The notes under the pieces were generated by a model. That model saw nothing but the letters and a program-made list of their open reading frames with translations. It searched no databases and was not told the origin of the DNA. A stretch of 64,000 nt of DNA, taken from contig OY992539.1 of assembly GCA_963921195.1 (NCBI GenBank), positions 39,998,518-40,062,517 of the forward strand, in the 5' to 3' direction. Source of the stretch: Pegoplata infirma. Lineage: Eukaryota > Arthropoda > Insecta > Diptera > Anthomyiidae. The position numbers and the translations under genes were made by a program. How positions within the stretch are numbered: position 1 is the first letter of the stretch; the number at the start of each line of letters is the position of its first letter. Of this stretch, positions 1 through 11,379 are shown one piece after another.

Positions 1-967
1 GTCCCCCTTTGGCCAGAACCAACCTGCACATATTGAGCAGACATGTCATCGAGAACTTTAAAATGGTTTTGAATGTCGACCAAATAAAACAACTCGCGAC
101 GAGGACTAACACGTTTTATCAGAGTAGCTGAGGAATTTTTGTAGTTGAACACAATTTTGAATACTTTTCATCTTTTGACGTTTCTCTAAATCGCCACAGC
201 TTATCACGCCTCCTTTACTCCTTTTCATTTCTTTGGAGTTCTTGTTTCGAAGCCATTTTGACAGCACAAATTTCTATTTCAAAAGTACTGCAGTCATCAG
301 GAAACTCAACTGCTTCCCTAATTCCAACACATTGCAATTTTGGAGGAGCTGTAAGGTCTTGCAAGTCAATTGGCTTTGCAGTTCTCTGGAATGTCCCTGT
401 GCCTTTCCCATCCCATTAAAAGGCTAGACGCAATAAAGGGCAGATCGTGTTTGCAGAGTACGCACTGAATAAAAGACTTTACATCTCATACTGTCAACTA
501 CTTTCATTGCGGCCAGTGTTTACCTATTGGTAAACAATGCAATGGTAGGGATATCTTTGAGGAAGATAGAACCAGAATTGACTTCAAGTCCCACTTGCTT
601 GTGTAGCAGCATATTATTTGCAGACGTATCCAAACAATCGGTGGGATTAAGATCCGGATTTACTTCGGACGTCTCTAATAAACATGTAACTTTTAATATG
701 TTTTGAACCGCAATATTTTCCAGACTCAAACAATTGCAGAAAAGAAGGCAACTTTCCAGTTTATTTGGAAAATAGGGAAAATACAAATTTTGTATGTCAA
801 TGTTCCCAGGGGTTTTTTATAGACTCTAATGTTCTTTTTGAGTGTTACAGAACCTTCAGAAACAATCCAACAATAAAAAACCTCCCTTAAATGTGAGTAC
901 AAAGAACACAAAGGAGAACTGCTGGTCCGAGCCAGCTGTAATCAAAAAGTGCGAGTACCATAATTTT
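1..967. other. Unassigned sequence with two weak coding-like stretches
   Basis: No gene is recognised here. Two minus-strand stretches look slightly more protein-like than the surrounding AT-rich DNA. One is an 88-codon open frame at 520-786. The other is an open frame at about 230-430 with no ATG that reads an ordinary mix of residues (PIDLQDLTAPPKLQCVG...). They lie in the same direction and could be remains of one broken gene or transposase, but no family motif is visible. A CxxC pair sits between them in another frame. Confidence that either is real coding sequence is low. Confidence 0.2.
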
Positions 968-1600
968 TGTGCCCTCTAACCACAGTATGGGGGTAAACTC
1001 ACTTTGTCATTCCGTTTGTAACGCATCGAAGTATCGGTCGGGGACCCCATTAACCATATATATTATTGATCCATGATCGATTCTAAGACATTCTGTGAGT
1101 GTCCGTCTGTCTGTATATGGCACGATGCAGTCCAAAATAAAAGAACTAGCGTCCTGAATTTTGGCACGAATATGTCTTATGATCCAGGTTAAGGTCGTAA
1201 ATAGACAAAATCGGCCTGTGGGGGAAAATGTTCGCCCTTGAGGAACTAAATGAACCTCTGAAAAACACGATTTTTGTACGTATTTTTTATATTTTTGTTA
1301 AAAAAATGTTTTTTGCCAGAAAAAGTCCTGCACTAGAACCAGGGGGACTAAAAAAATATTTCTTTTTTACCCGCCCCCCATTTTAGGGCGTGGATATAAA
1401 AAAAAAGTTTAAATAATGATCAAATTGTGTAACTTTAGTGGAAAAATAAAAGTAAATAAATTAGTCAACATTTTTCGATAGGGGTAGGTGTCTCCGATCG
1501 ACCCCACTGAAGCCCCCGGCCCAAAAAGACGCCCCTGGATTTGTTTTGCATGTTGGATGCTATAAAAGATTCGTCACAGCCGAATTTAACACTGTCACTA
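968..1600 (+). mobile_element. Helentron/DINE-like non-autonomous repeat, copy a
   Basis: Full-length but degenerate member of a family with five copies in the window. It opens with a CCCTC...CACAGTATGGGGGTA block, followed by a conserved segment ending GGTCGGGGACCCC and ATATATTATTGATCCATGATC. Next come a GTCCGTCTGTCTG island and a C-rich stretch, and it closes with GCTATAAAAGATTCG, the degenerate hairpin TTCG-TCACAG-CCGAA and ACTGTCACTAGTTTT. The terminal hairpin, T-rich tail and tetranucleotide island resemble DINE-1/Helentron elements of flies. That family assignment is an inference. There is no coding sequence. Confidence 0.55.
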
Positions 1601-2112
1601 GTTTTTTTTAATACACCCAAAAAAGTTTTACAGTAACTATTTACGGTAACACTCAAAAAATTATGTTAGTAAAATCAACTGAAAATGTCAGTTAAAATAA
1701 CTACTTTGTAAGTTGTTTTGGGGTCAACTACTTTTTCAGTTAACCCTTATCCTATGTAAGTGGGTCAAAACCAAAAAAACTACTTTTATTTTGCTTTATT
1801 TTGAAAAGTTATTAATATATTGTTCTGAAACTTCGTGACTTTTAATCATTCGAGAAAATGTATAGAATGCAAAAACAAAAATAATCCTATCTCCTATCAG
1901 AGTGCCCCCATAAAAAAAGTTACATATAAGGTGTAAGTGGGTCAAAATTGCCCAATACAAATTGCATGATAGTTTTTACATTTTTGTGTGTATCTACTTG
2001 TACATAAAAACTACCGTTATTTTAGAAATAAAAATTTTACTCTACTATGAATATTTTATAGTCTCAATACAATTTCAAAGCGTGCGGTTGTTGTAAAAAA
2101 AATAAAAAATTT

Positions 2113-3067
2113 CGCAAATACGGGTTAAAAATTTGGGCTCTTTGCGATTCGGACACAAATTATGCATGGTCAATGCAGGTGTATACAGGTAAAGACAGAA
2201 ATTGCCAGCCAGAAAAAAATCAAGGATGTCGCGTAGTTTTGGATTTGGTAAAGGATTTGAAAGGCAGAAACGTCACCTGTGACAATTTTTTTACTTCCCA
2301 TGAACTTGGAATTGAACTTTTACAAACTAACAGTCGTTGGTACGTTCGAAAAAACAAAACCTTCCTTACACCTAAGTTCACCGACCTAAAAGGAAAACCA
2401 CAACATTACTCGCAATTCCTTTTTGATGTAACCAACAAAACTACAATTGTGTCATATGTGCCAAAAAAGAATCGTTCTGTCATTTTATTGAGTACATTAC
2501 ATCATAGCGCTGAAAATGTTTCTGATACGAAAAAACCCGAAATAATCCATTTTTACAACAGAACGAAGTCCGGCATAGATACACTTGATCAATTAGTCCG
2601 AAACTATACTTGCAAGCGTCGATCAAATAGGTGGTCACAATCCTTATTTTACAACATGTTGGACATTTGCGCATATAACGCTTTTGTTATCTATACTGCC
2701 ATTGACGCTGAATGGAACAAACAAAAACACTTTCGACGTCGTCTTTTTTTAGAAAAATTAGGTAATGCCCTTGTCCATGACGAAATATCACGTCGTTCCA
2801 TAATGCCGAGAAGCAGTTTTGCCAAGTCAACTGTACGAAGTTTGCAGAAGAAAGATAAAGTGGTTGAGAAGAGCGCTCTAAAGAGAGGCCGATATAGCAT
2901 CGGCCTCTCTTTAGAGCGCTCTTCTCATATGCCCCCAACGTTCATCCAGTACAAAATATTCAAATAAATGTACTAACTGCAATAATTTTATTTGTAAAAG
3001 CCATTCAAATGTAATATTTTCATGTGAAAACTGTAAAAATGATACACCTAGAAAAGTTTTACAGTAA
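2113..3067 (+). pseudogene. piggyBac transposase, C-terminal half, frameshifted
   Basis: A DDE transposase of the piggyBac (DDE_Tnp_1_7) family. The frame is open from about 2113 with no ATG. It reads the family block KYGLKIWALCDSDTNY before the first ATG at 2173, so 2173 is not the true start. Counting from that ATG, the second catalytic Asp is D37 (VTCDNFFTS). The third, with its companion Asp, is D136/D139 (KSGIDTLDQ), followed by NRWSQSLFYNMLDICAYNAF. The N-terminal half with the first Asp is missing, since 1744-2100 is non-coding. The frame stops at 2967. The family's C-terminal cysteine-rich zinc-binding tail follows in the +1 frame at about 2963-3067 (CTNC...ICKSH...CENC). A perfect 29-bp-arm palindrome at 2865-2927 lies just before the frame break and may have caused it. 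The protein cannot be active. Confidence 0.9.
2865..2927. repeat. Perfect palindrome, 29-bp arms, 5-base loop
   Basis: Arms 2865-2893 and 2899-2927 are exact reverse complements around the loop ATAGC. The arm contains AGAGCGCTCT, itself a palindrome. It lies inside the transposase reading frame and keeps that frame open through about 20 codons, but the cysteine-rich tail downstream is out of frame. Confidence 0.9.
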
Positions 3068-3505
3068 CTATTTACGGTTATTCAAAACAGTTTTTAGGTA
3101 AAGTTGTTTTAAACGTTTTTTCGTTTGTTTTTCAAAAAAACTAAATTATTGAAAGATTTATACAGTTGTTAAAACAATAAACTACAAAAATTTACGGAAA
3201 AAATTTTTATCAGTTAAATTATTTGTAACTGATTATACCGTATAATTTTACAGAAGTACGGTTTTTGTTGTTTGTTATTCAAAAAATTTTATTTTTACTT
3301 CACAAAATAAAAAATTGTAAACAGTTAAAATAACTGAAATATCGTTTGTTTTTACGGAATGTCTAGTCATTTACTTATTAACGTTTAAAAATAACTGAAA
3401 AAGTATGTTGTTTCAAGTGAAATATAAGTAGTCCGTTTTTTAAAAGGAAAAACGATTGTTTTAAATGTTTTTTCAGTTGAATTTACTTACAAAATATTTT
3501 GAGTG
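3045..3505. mobile_element. MITE A, second copy, inside the piggyBac relic
   Basis: A 461-bp copy of the same family as the outer element, about 90 percent identical by eye to 4068-4488 over its right part. TA flanks it at 3043-3044 and 3506-3507. It sits immediately after the transposase cysteine-rich tail and supplies that frame's stop codon. Being uninterrupted, it shows what the outer copy looked like before MITE B entered. Confidence 0.75.
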
Positions 3506-4559
3506 TACATAATTTAATTTTTTTATAATAAAATACTATTGGGCAAATTTGACCCACTTACACCTTATACGTAATTTATTTTTTACACAGGATAAGGGTT
3601 AAATCAACTAACAATATTAGTTATTTTAAATGACAAAAAACAACTTATGTTGTAAAAACTAATTGTATTTGTAGTCAAAACAACTAACATGTAGCGAAAA
3701 TAAAATAATCGATATATATTTTTTTTCACAAAATGTTTCAGAAAAAAATTTTTTCCAAGTTTTTTTTTGTTTTTTTTTTTTTAGCTGTGAAAATTAAAAA
3801 AAAAACGAAAATTTATTTTTATTTTTTGGAAAAAAACTTTGAAAATTTTTCAGAGATAAAAAATAAAATTAACTACTTTATATAACTGTTACTACATTAC
3901 AGTACTTTTTTGTTAGTTGTTCAAAAAAAGGACTTAAATTAACTAACAGATATATTTGTTTGATATTTTTCATACAAAAACAACTGACTTTGTAGTTGAA
4001 AACAACTTACTACTGTAAAATATACAAATAACTAACATGTAGTAACTTACATAATTGTCTGAGTGTATTCAAAAAGTTTTTAGTTAAAGTTGTTTTAAAC
4101 GTTTTATCGTTTGTTTTTCAAGGAAACTAAAATATTGAATAATTTATACAGTTGGTAAAACAATAAACTACACAATTTACGGAAAAATATTTTTTATCAC
4201 TTAAATTATTTGTGACTGATTATACCGTAAAATTTTACAGAAGTACGGTTTTTGTAGTTTTTTTTTAAAAAAAAAATATTTTTACTCCACAAAATAAAAA
4301 AATGTTAACAGTTAAAATAACTGAAATATCATTTGTTTTTACGGAATGTCTAGTCATTTATTAACGTGTAAAAATAACTGAAAAAGTATGTTGTTTCAAA
4401 TGAAATATAAGTAGTCCGTTTTTTAAAAGGAGAAACGATTGTTTTAAACGTTTTTTCAGTTGAATTTATTTACAAAATATTTTTTGTGTATGTATTTGGG
4501 ATGTCTAAGAAAAATTTAGCAATAAAAACCAAAATCTTCGATCGAGCTCTTTTTGCAAA

Positions 4560-5250
4560 AATCACGTTTAAATTGCAAAAAATTTATTCTCAAGGAAATT
4601 CAATAATCCACCACCCCACAGTGGATGTGTTCCCTTCTAGTGGTTTTCCAAGAAGGTCCACTGATAGCTAGTAAAGCATTACGAGTAGCCCTGTCGTCGT
4701 TAACGAAACATTCATAAGGTAATCCAAGTCAACAACAAAAGTTCGCCTCAAGTGACTGAGGTGACGCTACTTCAGTCCCGGATATTCATAAGATATGAGA
4801 GGCACTGAATCTATTTCTTACACTTCTCCACAAATCATATAATAATCCCTGTCAGATATATCCATACGCGTAGCATTATGCGTATTATACAATATACGGG
4901 CAATACTCCTACCAGTAACATCCGCTTTTCAACTGTAAGAAGACTTTGTCAAAATTTAGTCGGTGATATCTTCCCATCGTGTATCTTATTTCCAGCTATA
5001 TCATCAATTCCGTTCATTCCTCTAGTAGAGGAACTGAGATGTCAGGTTACACCTGCTCCCACACTGATTTAGAGTCATTCCTTAAACATTGATCAATTAA
5101 GTCGTTCCCAGTTACCCTACTATGTCTAGGGACCCAAATAGCAAAGGGATCGATTTCTAAGGATAACAACTGAGAACCTATTTATCTCACCTACTCATTA
5201 TCTCTACAGCTTTGGCGAAACCTAACTTCACTTCCTCCGAAGTGAAGAGT
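4560..5250 (-). pseudogene. LINE family 1 fragment: RNase H C-terminus and tail
   Basis: Read on the minus strand, the fragment gives IWVPRHSRVTGND, the end of a retrotransposon RNase H domain (usually WVPGHSGxxGNExAD). It continues, with stops and frame changes, into the region that elsewhere reads LVGVLTGHCMIG and YCRSCGEVEE. The order matches the copies at 19.35-20.7 kb (minus) and 44.66-45.74 kb (plus). No intact frame remains. Confidence 0.65.
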
Positions 5251-5280
5251 ATTTAAAGTTCTCCTTAGCCATTTCTAAAA

Positions 5281-7021
5281 CTCTTTTTTTTATTTTTTTC
5301 CCCCATTTTTTTCATTATTTAGTAGTTTTTTTAAAGAAGTATGAGCTATGTTTTCTTTTTTTCAACATTTGCTTGTACTACATTATTGGTTTTGGCTACC
5401 ACACAACAAGTGGTGCCATCATGTACCCGAGAGGCTGGACCAGACTGTCAGCCATACCAGTAAATGCTTTACCAACATTATGTACACACTAACAATGGTT
5501 GAAAAGAGTGAACTCGTGTATGTAAAAGTCGTAGTAGTTTTTGGTTCCTTATTTTTATTATTTTTTTTTTGTTAATCAACTAACGAACGAACGTTAGGCT
5601 GTATTTACTATTGTTTAAAGCCATATTTTTTTTTTATACGAAATTTTTCACTTTTTTTTCTGGTCATTTGCCAAAATTGATTTTTGGCACTGAAATCTGC
5701 AAGATGTACATTGTTATTATTGAATTTTTGCTTTAGTGAATGAAGAATAGATTGTATAAGAATATTTATTTACCCGGGAGGAGGGAAAAGAATTGTTATT
5801 GTTTTTATAACTTTTGCAGATGAAATTGCAAAAAAAATACAAAAATGGTGGAAGTAAAATTTAGTTTAAATTATTTGAAGGATGGGAAAATTTCTATAGT
5901 GATTATTTAAAAAGGTTAGATGAAGAGGGTCAGACATCGACAATGATGCCCGTTGTGAAATTCCTCCTATTCCCTAATTTTGAACTAAGAGGAGATTATT
6001 ATAAGGGCAGGTTTTGACATTCACAAAATTGGAGAGATCGTGTATAACATAGTACCGTACCCTAACACTTATCTGAGGCTCCAGACTAACAATAAGATAC
6101 CGATTTCCCCAATTTCTCCCTAAAACTCCTAAGCCCTTAAAAGACAGACCCTGTTCTCCAATTGTTTTCCTTTTAATTTTTTAAAATAATTAAAACAAAA
6201 GTTAGTGATAACCAATTTCCCCCTATTTCCGTTTCATCTCAAATAATCTCCAATAAACTACGATAATTTCCAAAACTTATCGAAGATTTTTGAAAATTTC
6301 TTTTAACATTTCGTGCATAAAAAATAACAACATTTACCACGTATTATGTTAAAAAAACACCATAATCTCCTTCTGAAATCTATGAAAAAATAAATAAAAA
6401 CGACATGCGACAAAATAAACATTAGTATTGATACATTTTCGAAAAATTCCATTAATTAGTATTGAAACAAAAGAACACGCATGTTTACTTTGCAACACTT
6501 GGAAGTTGCAACAACTAAAAGTAAATCCTTAAGACACATTCTAAAAAAACAAATGCATTTCATTTAGAAAAAAATTTAATATAATGTTGGAAAACAAAAA
6601 ACAGAAAAACTAATACGTGGCCACCCAAAAGAATAACAAAATAGTTAATAATGAAATGCTATTGACATGATCTCATCTGTCAACACTAATATAAATGGGC
6701 ATAAAACATAAATGATAAATGATCGATCATATGATAATCACACACTCCCAACTAAAAAAAAAATATATGTCTTTTTTGTAAAAAAAAAATAATAACAAGA
6801 ATTATTGAAAGAACAACTGTAATTACTAAGGGGGTAGGTTAGCCGTGGGTAGAAGAAATTTTGTGTTTTAGAGAAATAACAGAATTTTTTGATAAATGTG
6901 AAGGGCGATATTAGAAATGGGCAATGACACATACATCCTTTTAGGGCATGTGAGTGAATTAAGTCACACTCACGCCCAACCAATAGAATAATCACAGTCA
7001 CTGACGACTTAAGCAGTAACA
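5281..7021. other. No gene seen; AT-rich intergenic DNA
   Basis: T-rich and A-rich runs with only short chance frames. A 75-codon frame at 5348-5575 has no recognised motif and ends in a poly-T-encoded hydrophobic tail. No repeat from elsewhere in the window is recognised here. Confidence 0.4.
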
Positions 7022-7737
7022 TGTCCCGAATGGCCTCTTTTTGGAGTTTCGCTTGGTAATAGCAAAAAAATGATGCGTATTACAGAGCTGATCATGGGAA
7101 AAATAATCCAAAAAAATTTGGAGTCGGTCTTTGCCTTCCTACAACCGGTTAAAGTTCGCAACCGTAGTGTATTTTATAAAAAAAACATAATTAGTTTTGA
7201 CTGCTATTGGTGTCAAAATTCGCGGAATGTTTAGTACATTAAGGGAAAAATATTTAAAAAGTTTTCATGGAATAATGTTGGTCCACCAGAGCATTATAAG
7301 AAAACAAAAATCAAAGTTTTTGTAAATTTTGAACTTTACATTTTCATATTGACGCGGATCTTAATCAAGTTCAGAATGTTATTTAAATCGTCCATGTTCT
7401 TTAAGTACCAGTTTAAGCAACTTAAAAAAAGAGTCGAACAAAAAGTCGAAAAAAAATTATTTTTTTACTAGTTTTTGCAACAAACATTGAGTAAGTGGAT
7501 TAAATTTCATCATGCAAATATTTTCCCTTAATGTGCTCTAAATTCTGCAAATTTTGACAGCAATTTCGGCCAAAACAAAAACTGTATTTTTTGACAAATT
7601 ACACTACGGCTGTGAACTTCAACCGGTTGTAGGGAGGCAAAAACAGACTCCATTTTTTTTTTGATTATTTTTCACATAATCAGCTCTCGAAAGAGCATAG
7701 TTTTTTGTTATTACCTTAAATTTTATTTTTCGGGACA
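7022..7737. mobile_element. Foldback-type element, about 300-bp inverted arms
   Basis: The element starts TGTCCCGAA and ends TTCGGGACA. The arms (about 7022-7330 and 7390-7737) pair imperfectly over most of their length. For example GCTGATCATGGGAAAAATAATCC and CTACAACCGGTT on the left match GATTATTTTTCACATAATCAGC and AACCGGTTGTAG on the right. There is no open frame. No convincing target-site duplication was found, so the exact edges are approximate. Confidence 0.7.
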
Positions 7738-7799
7738 GGCTATTAAGCAGGTTTTATTCGTGATCACAACATTTTTATATATTTCTTATAATTTCCCAA

Positions 7800-9580
7800 T
7801 CTACCACGATTCCCTGATATATTTCGATAGTGTAGTCACAGAAACAACCTTAAGGCAGTCCAGGATATCGAAAAATATTCACCCAAGATTCTTGAGTCCA
7901 CACTTCTTCAGTCACGGGCATTTAAGTAAAAGATGCTGCACTAACTCTCCTTCACTTCTCCATAACTCATACAGTGATTCGGAGATTCCCTCACCCACTG
8001 TGTACAATCCCCTATAAGAACTCCAATAAGTAGACTGACCGTTCACTTTCCAAAGGCAAGATGACTGTCCTCTTCGGGTTTGACGGCTATAATATTGTTC
8101 CCGATATCCTACATTTAGTCAGTACAGTCCACCGTTCGTTCATCTCATTACCAGCTATATTTTCAAAACCTCTACTAGAGGCACTGAGATGTCAGATTTC
8201 ATCAGATTCCCCACCGACTGTCTGATGTTTTGGAGGAATCGTATACATTTTTTCTCATTACCAGCTATACCTTCAATTTCATTCATTATCTCTTCTAGAG
8301 GGCCTGAGATGCGAGGATCCACCTGAGTTTTCACCAACTCAGAGCCATATCTTGTACATTAATCAGCCAATTCCTTCGCAGTAACCCCAGTATGCCCCAT
8401 GAACCAAAAAAGTCTATCCGTGTGCTGTCGGATTAAGTGGAGGGATCGTATACAATGAATGTGCAAGGATTGTCTCTGAGTTGCCAGGTTCTAACTGATT
8501 CTCCACCGACTCAGTGACATTCCTTGCACATTCAACAGCCAATTCGTTCGAATGAATCCCACTATGACCTAGGACCCAAATAAGGATGACCGTGTGCTGT
8601 CGAATTTGGTAGAGGGATCGTTTGCAACTCCTAACACCTGCCAATTGCACCATGATAGATTCCAAAGAATCGTATACAACTTTCTGTTTTCTCATTTCCA
8701 GCTATATCGTAATTTTTCTAAAACATCAACTAGAGGAACTGAGATGCGAAGTTCCACATGAGTTTCCACCAACTCATGACTATATCTTGCACACTAATTA
8801 GGAAATTCGTACGCAGTAACATCAGTATATCTCATGAACCAAAAATGTCTAACCGCGTGATGTCGGATTAAGTGGAGGCATCGTATACATTACCAGGTAC
8901 ATCATCAATTCTTTCCAACAGGTGCTAACTTATTCTCCGATGACTCCTTGCACATCCATCAGCTAATTCGTTCGCAGCAACCTCACTGTGACCTATGACC
9001 CAAATAAGGATGACCGTGTGCTGCCAACTTTGGTAGAGGGATCGTTTGCAACTCCTAACACCTTTATATTTAAGACTTTCCAAGATAATATTACCGGCGC
9101 ATGGATCTAAATTCCTTTGCATTATTACACGCACTGCCTTATACATTGCAACTTTTTCTGTCTGAAAAACACTACACTTGTCCGGAAGTCTTCCAAAGAC
9201 ATTCCCTAACCATCTTAAAACCGTACGTATAGACTGAATCATTTATCATTTTACATTATAACACAGTTTTCTGCCCAGTTTTTCGTTGTCGCTGCTTGGA
9301 TATGGAAGATTTTGTCAAAGTTTGTCGGTAGTAAGATATAGTCAGGGATTTGTCTACAACTTAAATCATAAATAGATTTCTCGTGTGTGATTTCAAGGCC
9401 TACAGAACTGTAAGAATTTACTAGAAAATATAAATGGCGAATGAATCAAAATCTCCCGACATTGTTACCAGCGCTGCTTTTGTAAATTGCAAGTATCTTT
9501 GCCTGGAAAACACTAAACTTATCTGGAAGTCTGTCAAAGACACGTCAAAACCCTTCTCCATATTTTTTATTATTATTTAA
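7800..9580 (-). pseudogene. LINE family 1 copy, rearranged RNase H region
   Basis: Minus-strand relic of the RNase H-bearing LINE. 7800-8150 corresponds to the C-terminal tail. 8265-9250 holds repeated RNase H pieces: LIWVLGHSGIHSNELAVECA at about 8510-8580, LIWVIGHSEVAANELADGCA at about 8940-9010, and the mid-domain RLPDKCSVFQTEKVA near 9110-9190. The region upstream of RNase H follows to about 9350, and a further degenerate RNase H-like piece runs to about 9560. Stops and frame changes are frequent. Internal tandem duplication (see 8265-9115) makes this copy unusual. Confidence 0.75.
8265..9115. repeat. Two tandem copies of a ~425-bp LINE segment
   Basis: Landmarks recur at a constant offset. 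CTAGAGG...CTGAGATGCGA is at about 8295 and 8730. TTAAGTGGAGG(G/C)ATCGTATACA is at about 8435 and 8868. CTTGCACAT...CAGC(C/T)AATTCGTTCG is at about 8521 and 8948. Each unit carries two RNase H WVxGHS segments in differently diverged versions. Confidence 0.65.
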
Positions 9581-9589
9581 GGGGAGATC

Positions 9590-11330
9590 TAGCTCTAGCT
9601 CTTACAGCCGGCACTGCGACCCCTTATAGGTCTGTTTGTGCCAAGATCTATAAATTTAAATCAAACTCTTATATCTTAGTAATTTAGTAATTCCATGTCT
9701 AAGAACCGTCTTCCGATCCTACAAATTGCGACGCATCCACACAGTATGTGTTGCGTTGTTTCTACCTCCTTCAGACAAAGACGATGAATTTTCGTAGACC
9801 CCCTGATTCCTCCCAATAATTTAAGAAGTCTGTCCTTTTCAAACTCGAGAAGGTGGACTAATTCACCACACAATAGGGTTCAGGTCCGGTCATAGGAGTA
9901 GTAGAGGCATCTAGCAAGCAACCTCATCTGCCATCTCATTACCTTCAAAACCTATGTGACCAGGTCCAAAATAGGTAATACATAATTCGCCCCGCCAGGA
10001 GGCGAAGGAGGGTATCCAAACAATTTAGTGTCAGTTTGGATTTTAACTCCCAAGAAGACAGCGCTTGAAGTGCTGCCTGGGTATCAGAGAAGATTGAAAT
10101 AATACTACCGTTCATACCCTTTGCAATATTGACTCTAGCACACACATTTAATCTCTATTTTCGAACCATCCGTAATACTTGAGATTTCAATATTTATTAT
10201 GACACAGTTTGCCGCACCGTTTTCCCTTGTCGGTACTTGAATTCCAAAGGTCCTCTTAAAGTTTCTCCCATGGTGAGTTTTTTGCATGGTCGTTTTTTTG
10301 CATAGGATGCTCTTCGCCCATTGAACGTAGTATGAGCGAGTGCTTTTAAAAGGTTTGATTTCCGCCCATTGTACATAGTATGGTCTTTTTTTACTCTCTC
10401 AACCGTAGAATCAATTTGGCTGTTGTGTTCTTTATGTAAACATCTACTGTCACAATGTTGAACATCACTTCTAGACCCGTTTAGCGTGTTGATTTTATTG
10501 CACCAGTAATACTCATACATACAAATAGTTGAACCTTCTAAAATTTTAATGATATGACATTTTAACTACTGATGTCCATCACACGAGGGCATCTTAGGTT
10601 AGTCTTCCAAAAGTTTTTGTAAAAATCAAGGAATTTTGTATCCCTTGATGTTTCCCCTCCAGGAAAGCTTACAGTCCAAAATATGTAACTGTTCCTATAA
10701 TGGGGTCAGAACAATTTTTTTTTCAATAATCTCGATCTACTGTTCGATGTTTGATTTCATTCCAATTAAAGTTTAATTTGGATGTCTCAATTGTTATTTG
10801 GTGTTTCTAGGCATGCGATGGTCGTCCTATACGTCGACTGCCCTGTGCGTTCCACTCTATAGCTTGCTTTGCTATATCATTGCTTTGCTATATCATCCTA
10901 GACCATTTGGGCCAATGGATTTCATGATGGATCCGATGTTGGTTAGTTTCTGAAGACAGACGAATGTTGAAAATTGTTGAGGACCAATACAGTTCAAAAT
11001 GACAACCAAATATTTCGATCTTCTAATAGTTGAAGTTTAGTTCCATCTAGTTAAGGAAGATCAAACCGTATCTTCGTTATCCCTCTTTGTGAAAAAACCG
11101 TTTTCTTTTGCCCACGTTTTCATTAGAAGCAAAACGTCATCAGAGTATTGAACCAACTTTGCACCCGTTTCGTTGTGCAACTCTATGATCTTTTTTTCAC
11201 AAGTTTCCACAGAGGAAACTTTTTTCCCACTCCTCCCTATAAAAAACTTTTCTCGCTTTACCATTTGCTATCTTCGAATAAATTGCTCTACAACTCAGTA
11301 TGTTTCTAAAGGAATCTGTTAGTCGGTGCC
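9590..11330 (-). pseudogene. LINE family 2-like copy: RT, RNase H and C-terminal Cys region
   Basis: Minus-strand order matches a non-LTR retrotransposon ORF2. Near 11100-11260 is a decayed reverse-transcriptase palm with KLVQYSDDVLLL (YSDD for YADD) followed by WAKENGF. After connection-domain remains at about 10200-10720, RNase H reads SIISIFSDTQAALQAL near 10050-10120. The tail is IHRLCLKEVETTQHILCGC near 9760-9800, a Cys/His region typical of such ORF2 ends. The 3' untranslated end runs to about 9590. All frames are interrupted. Confidence 0.7.
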
Positions 11331-11379
11331 TTTTTTTTTAAAGGTCTTGCGAACACCTGCTACGTCCGAGAATGATGCC

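Larger units (their letters stand above)
1744..3598 (+). mobile_element. piggyBac-family transposon relic with TTAA target site
   Basis: TTAA stands at 1740-1743 and 3599-3602, exactly abutting CCCTTATCC at the left end and its complement GGATAAGGG at the right end. Subterminal copies of AAGTGGGTCAAA occur next to both ends, with a longer shared block ATAAGGTGTAAGTGGGTCAA at about 1927-1946 and, inverted, at about 3552-3572. The 1,855-bp unit holds a truncated transposase (2113-3067) and a later MITE (3045-3505). piggyBac elements insert at TTAA and have CCC-starting ends, so the boundaries are firm. Confidence 0.93.
1649..4065. mobile_element. MITE B (ACACTCA ends) inserted in MITE A
   Basis: The left piece 1649-1743 begins ACACTCAAAAAATTATG. 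The right piece 3603-4065 ends CATAATTGTCTGAGTG. The inverted ends agree over roughly 15 bases with mismatches. TA lies at 1647-1648 and 4066-4067, so the element entered MITE A at a TA. The body is rich in AACTAACAT/GTTAGTT-type short inverted motifs and has no open frame. Without the piggyBac insertion it would be about 560 bp. The class (mariner-like) is inferred from the TA duplication. Confidence 0.65.
1614..4488. mobile_element. MITE A, outer copy (TA-flanked, split by nested insertions)
   Basis: The left piece is 1614-1646 and the right piece 4068-4488. Joined, they match the uninterrupted copy at 3045-3505 along their whole length. TA flanks the element at 1612-1613 and 4489-4490. The ends are imperfect inverted repeats: CACCCAAAAAAGTTTTACAG on the left, and on the right the complement of ...TTTACAAAATATTTTTTGTG. 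TA duplication plus CAC...GTG ends suggest a Tc1/mariner-like non-autonomous element. There is no coding capacity. It was the first element to arrive in this nest. Confidence 0.7.

Noticed and set aside
2687..2938. Minus-strand frames of 69 and 83 codons opposite the piggyBac transposase
   Set aside because: They are antisense shadows, kept open partly by the palindrome.
5348..5575. 75-codon frame as a small gene
   Set aside because: No motif, and its C-terminal part comes from T-rich DNA.
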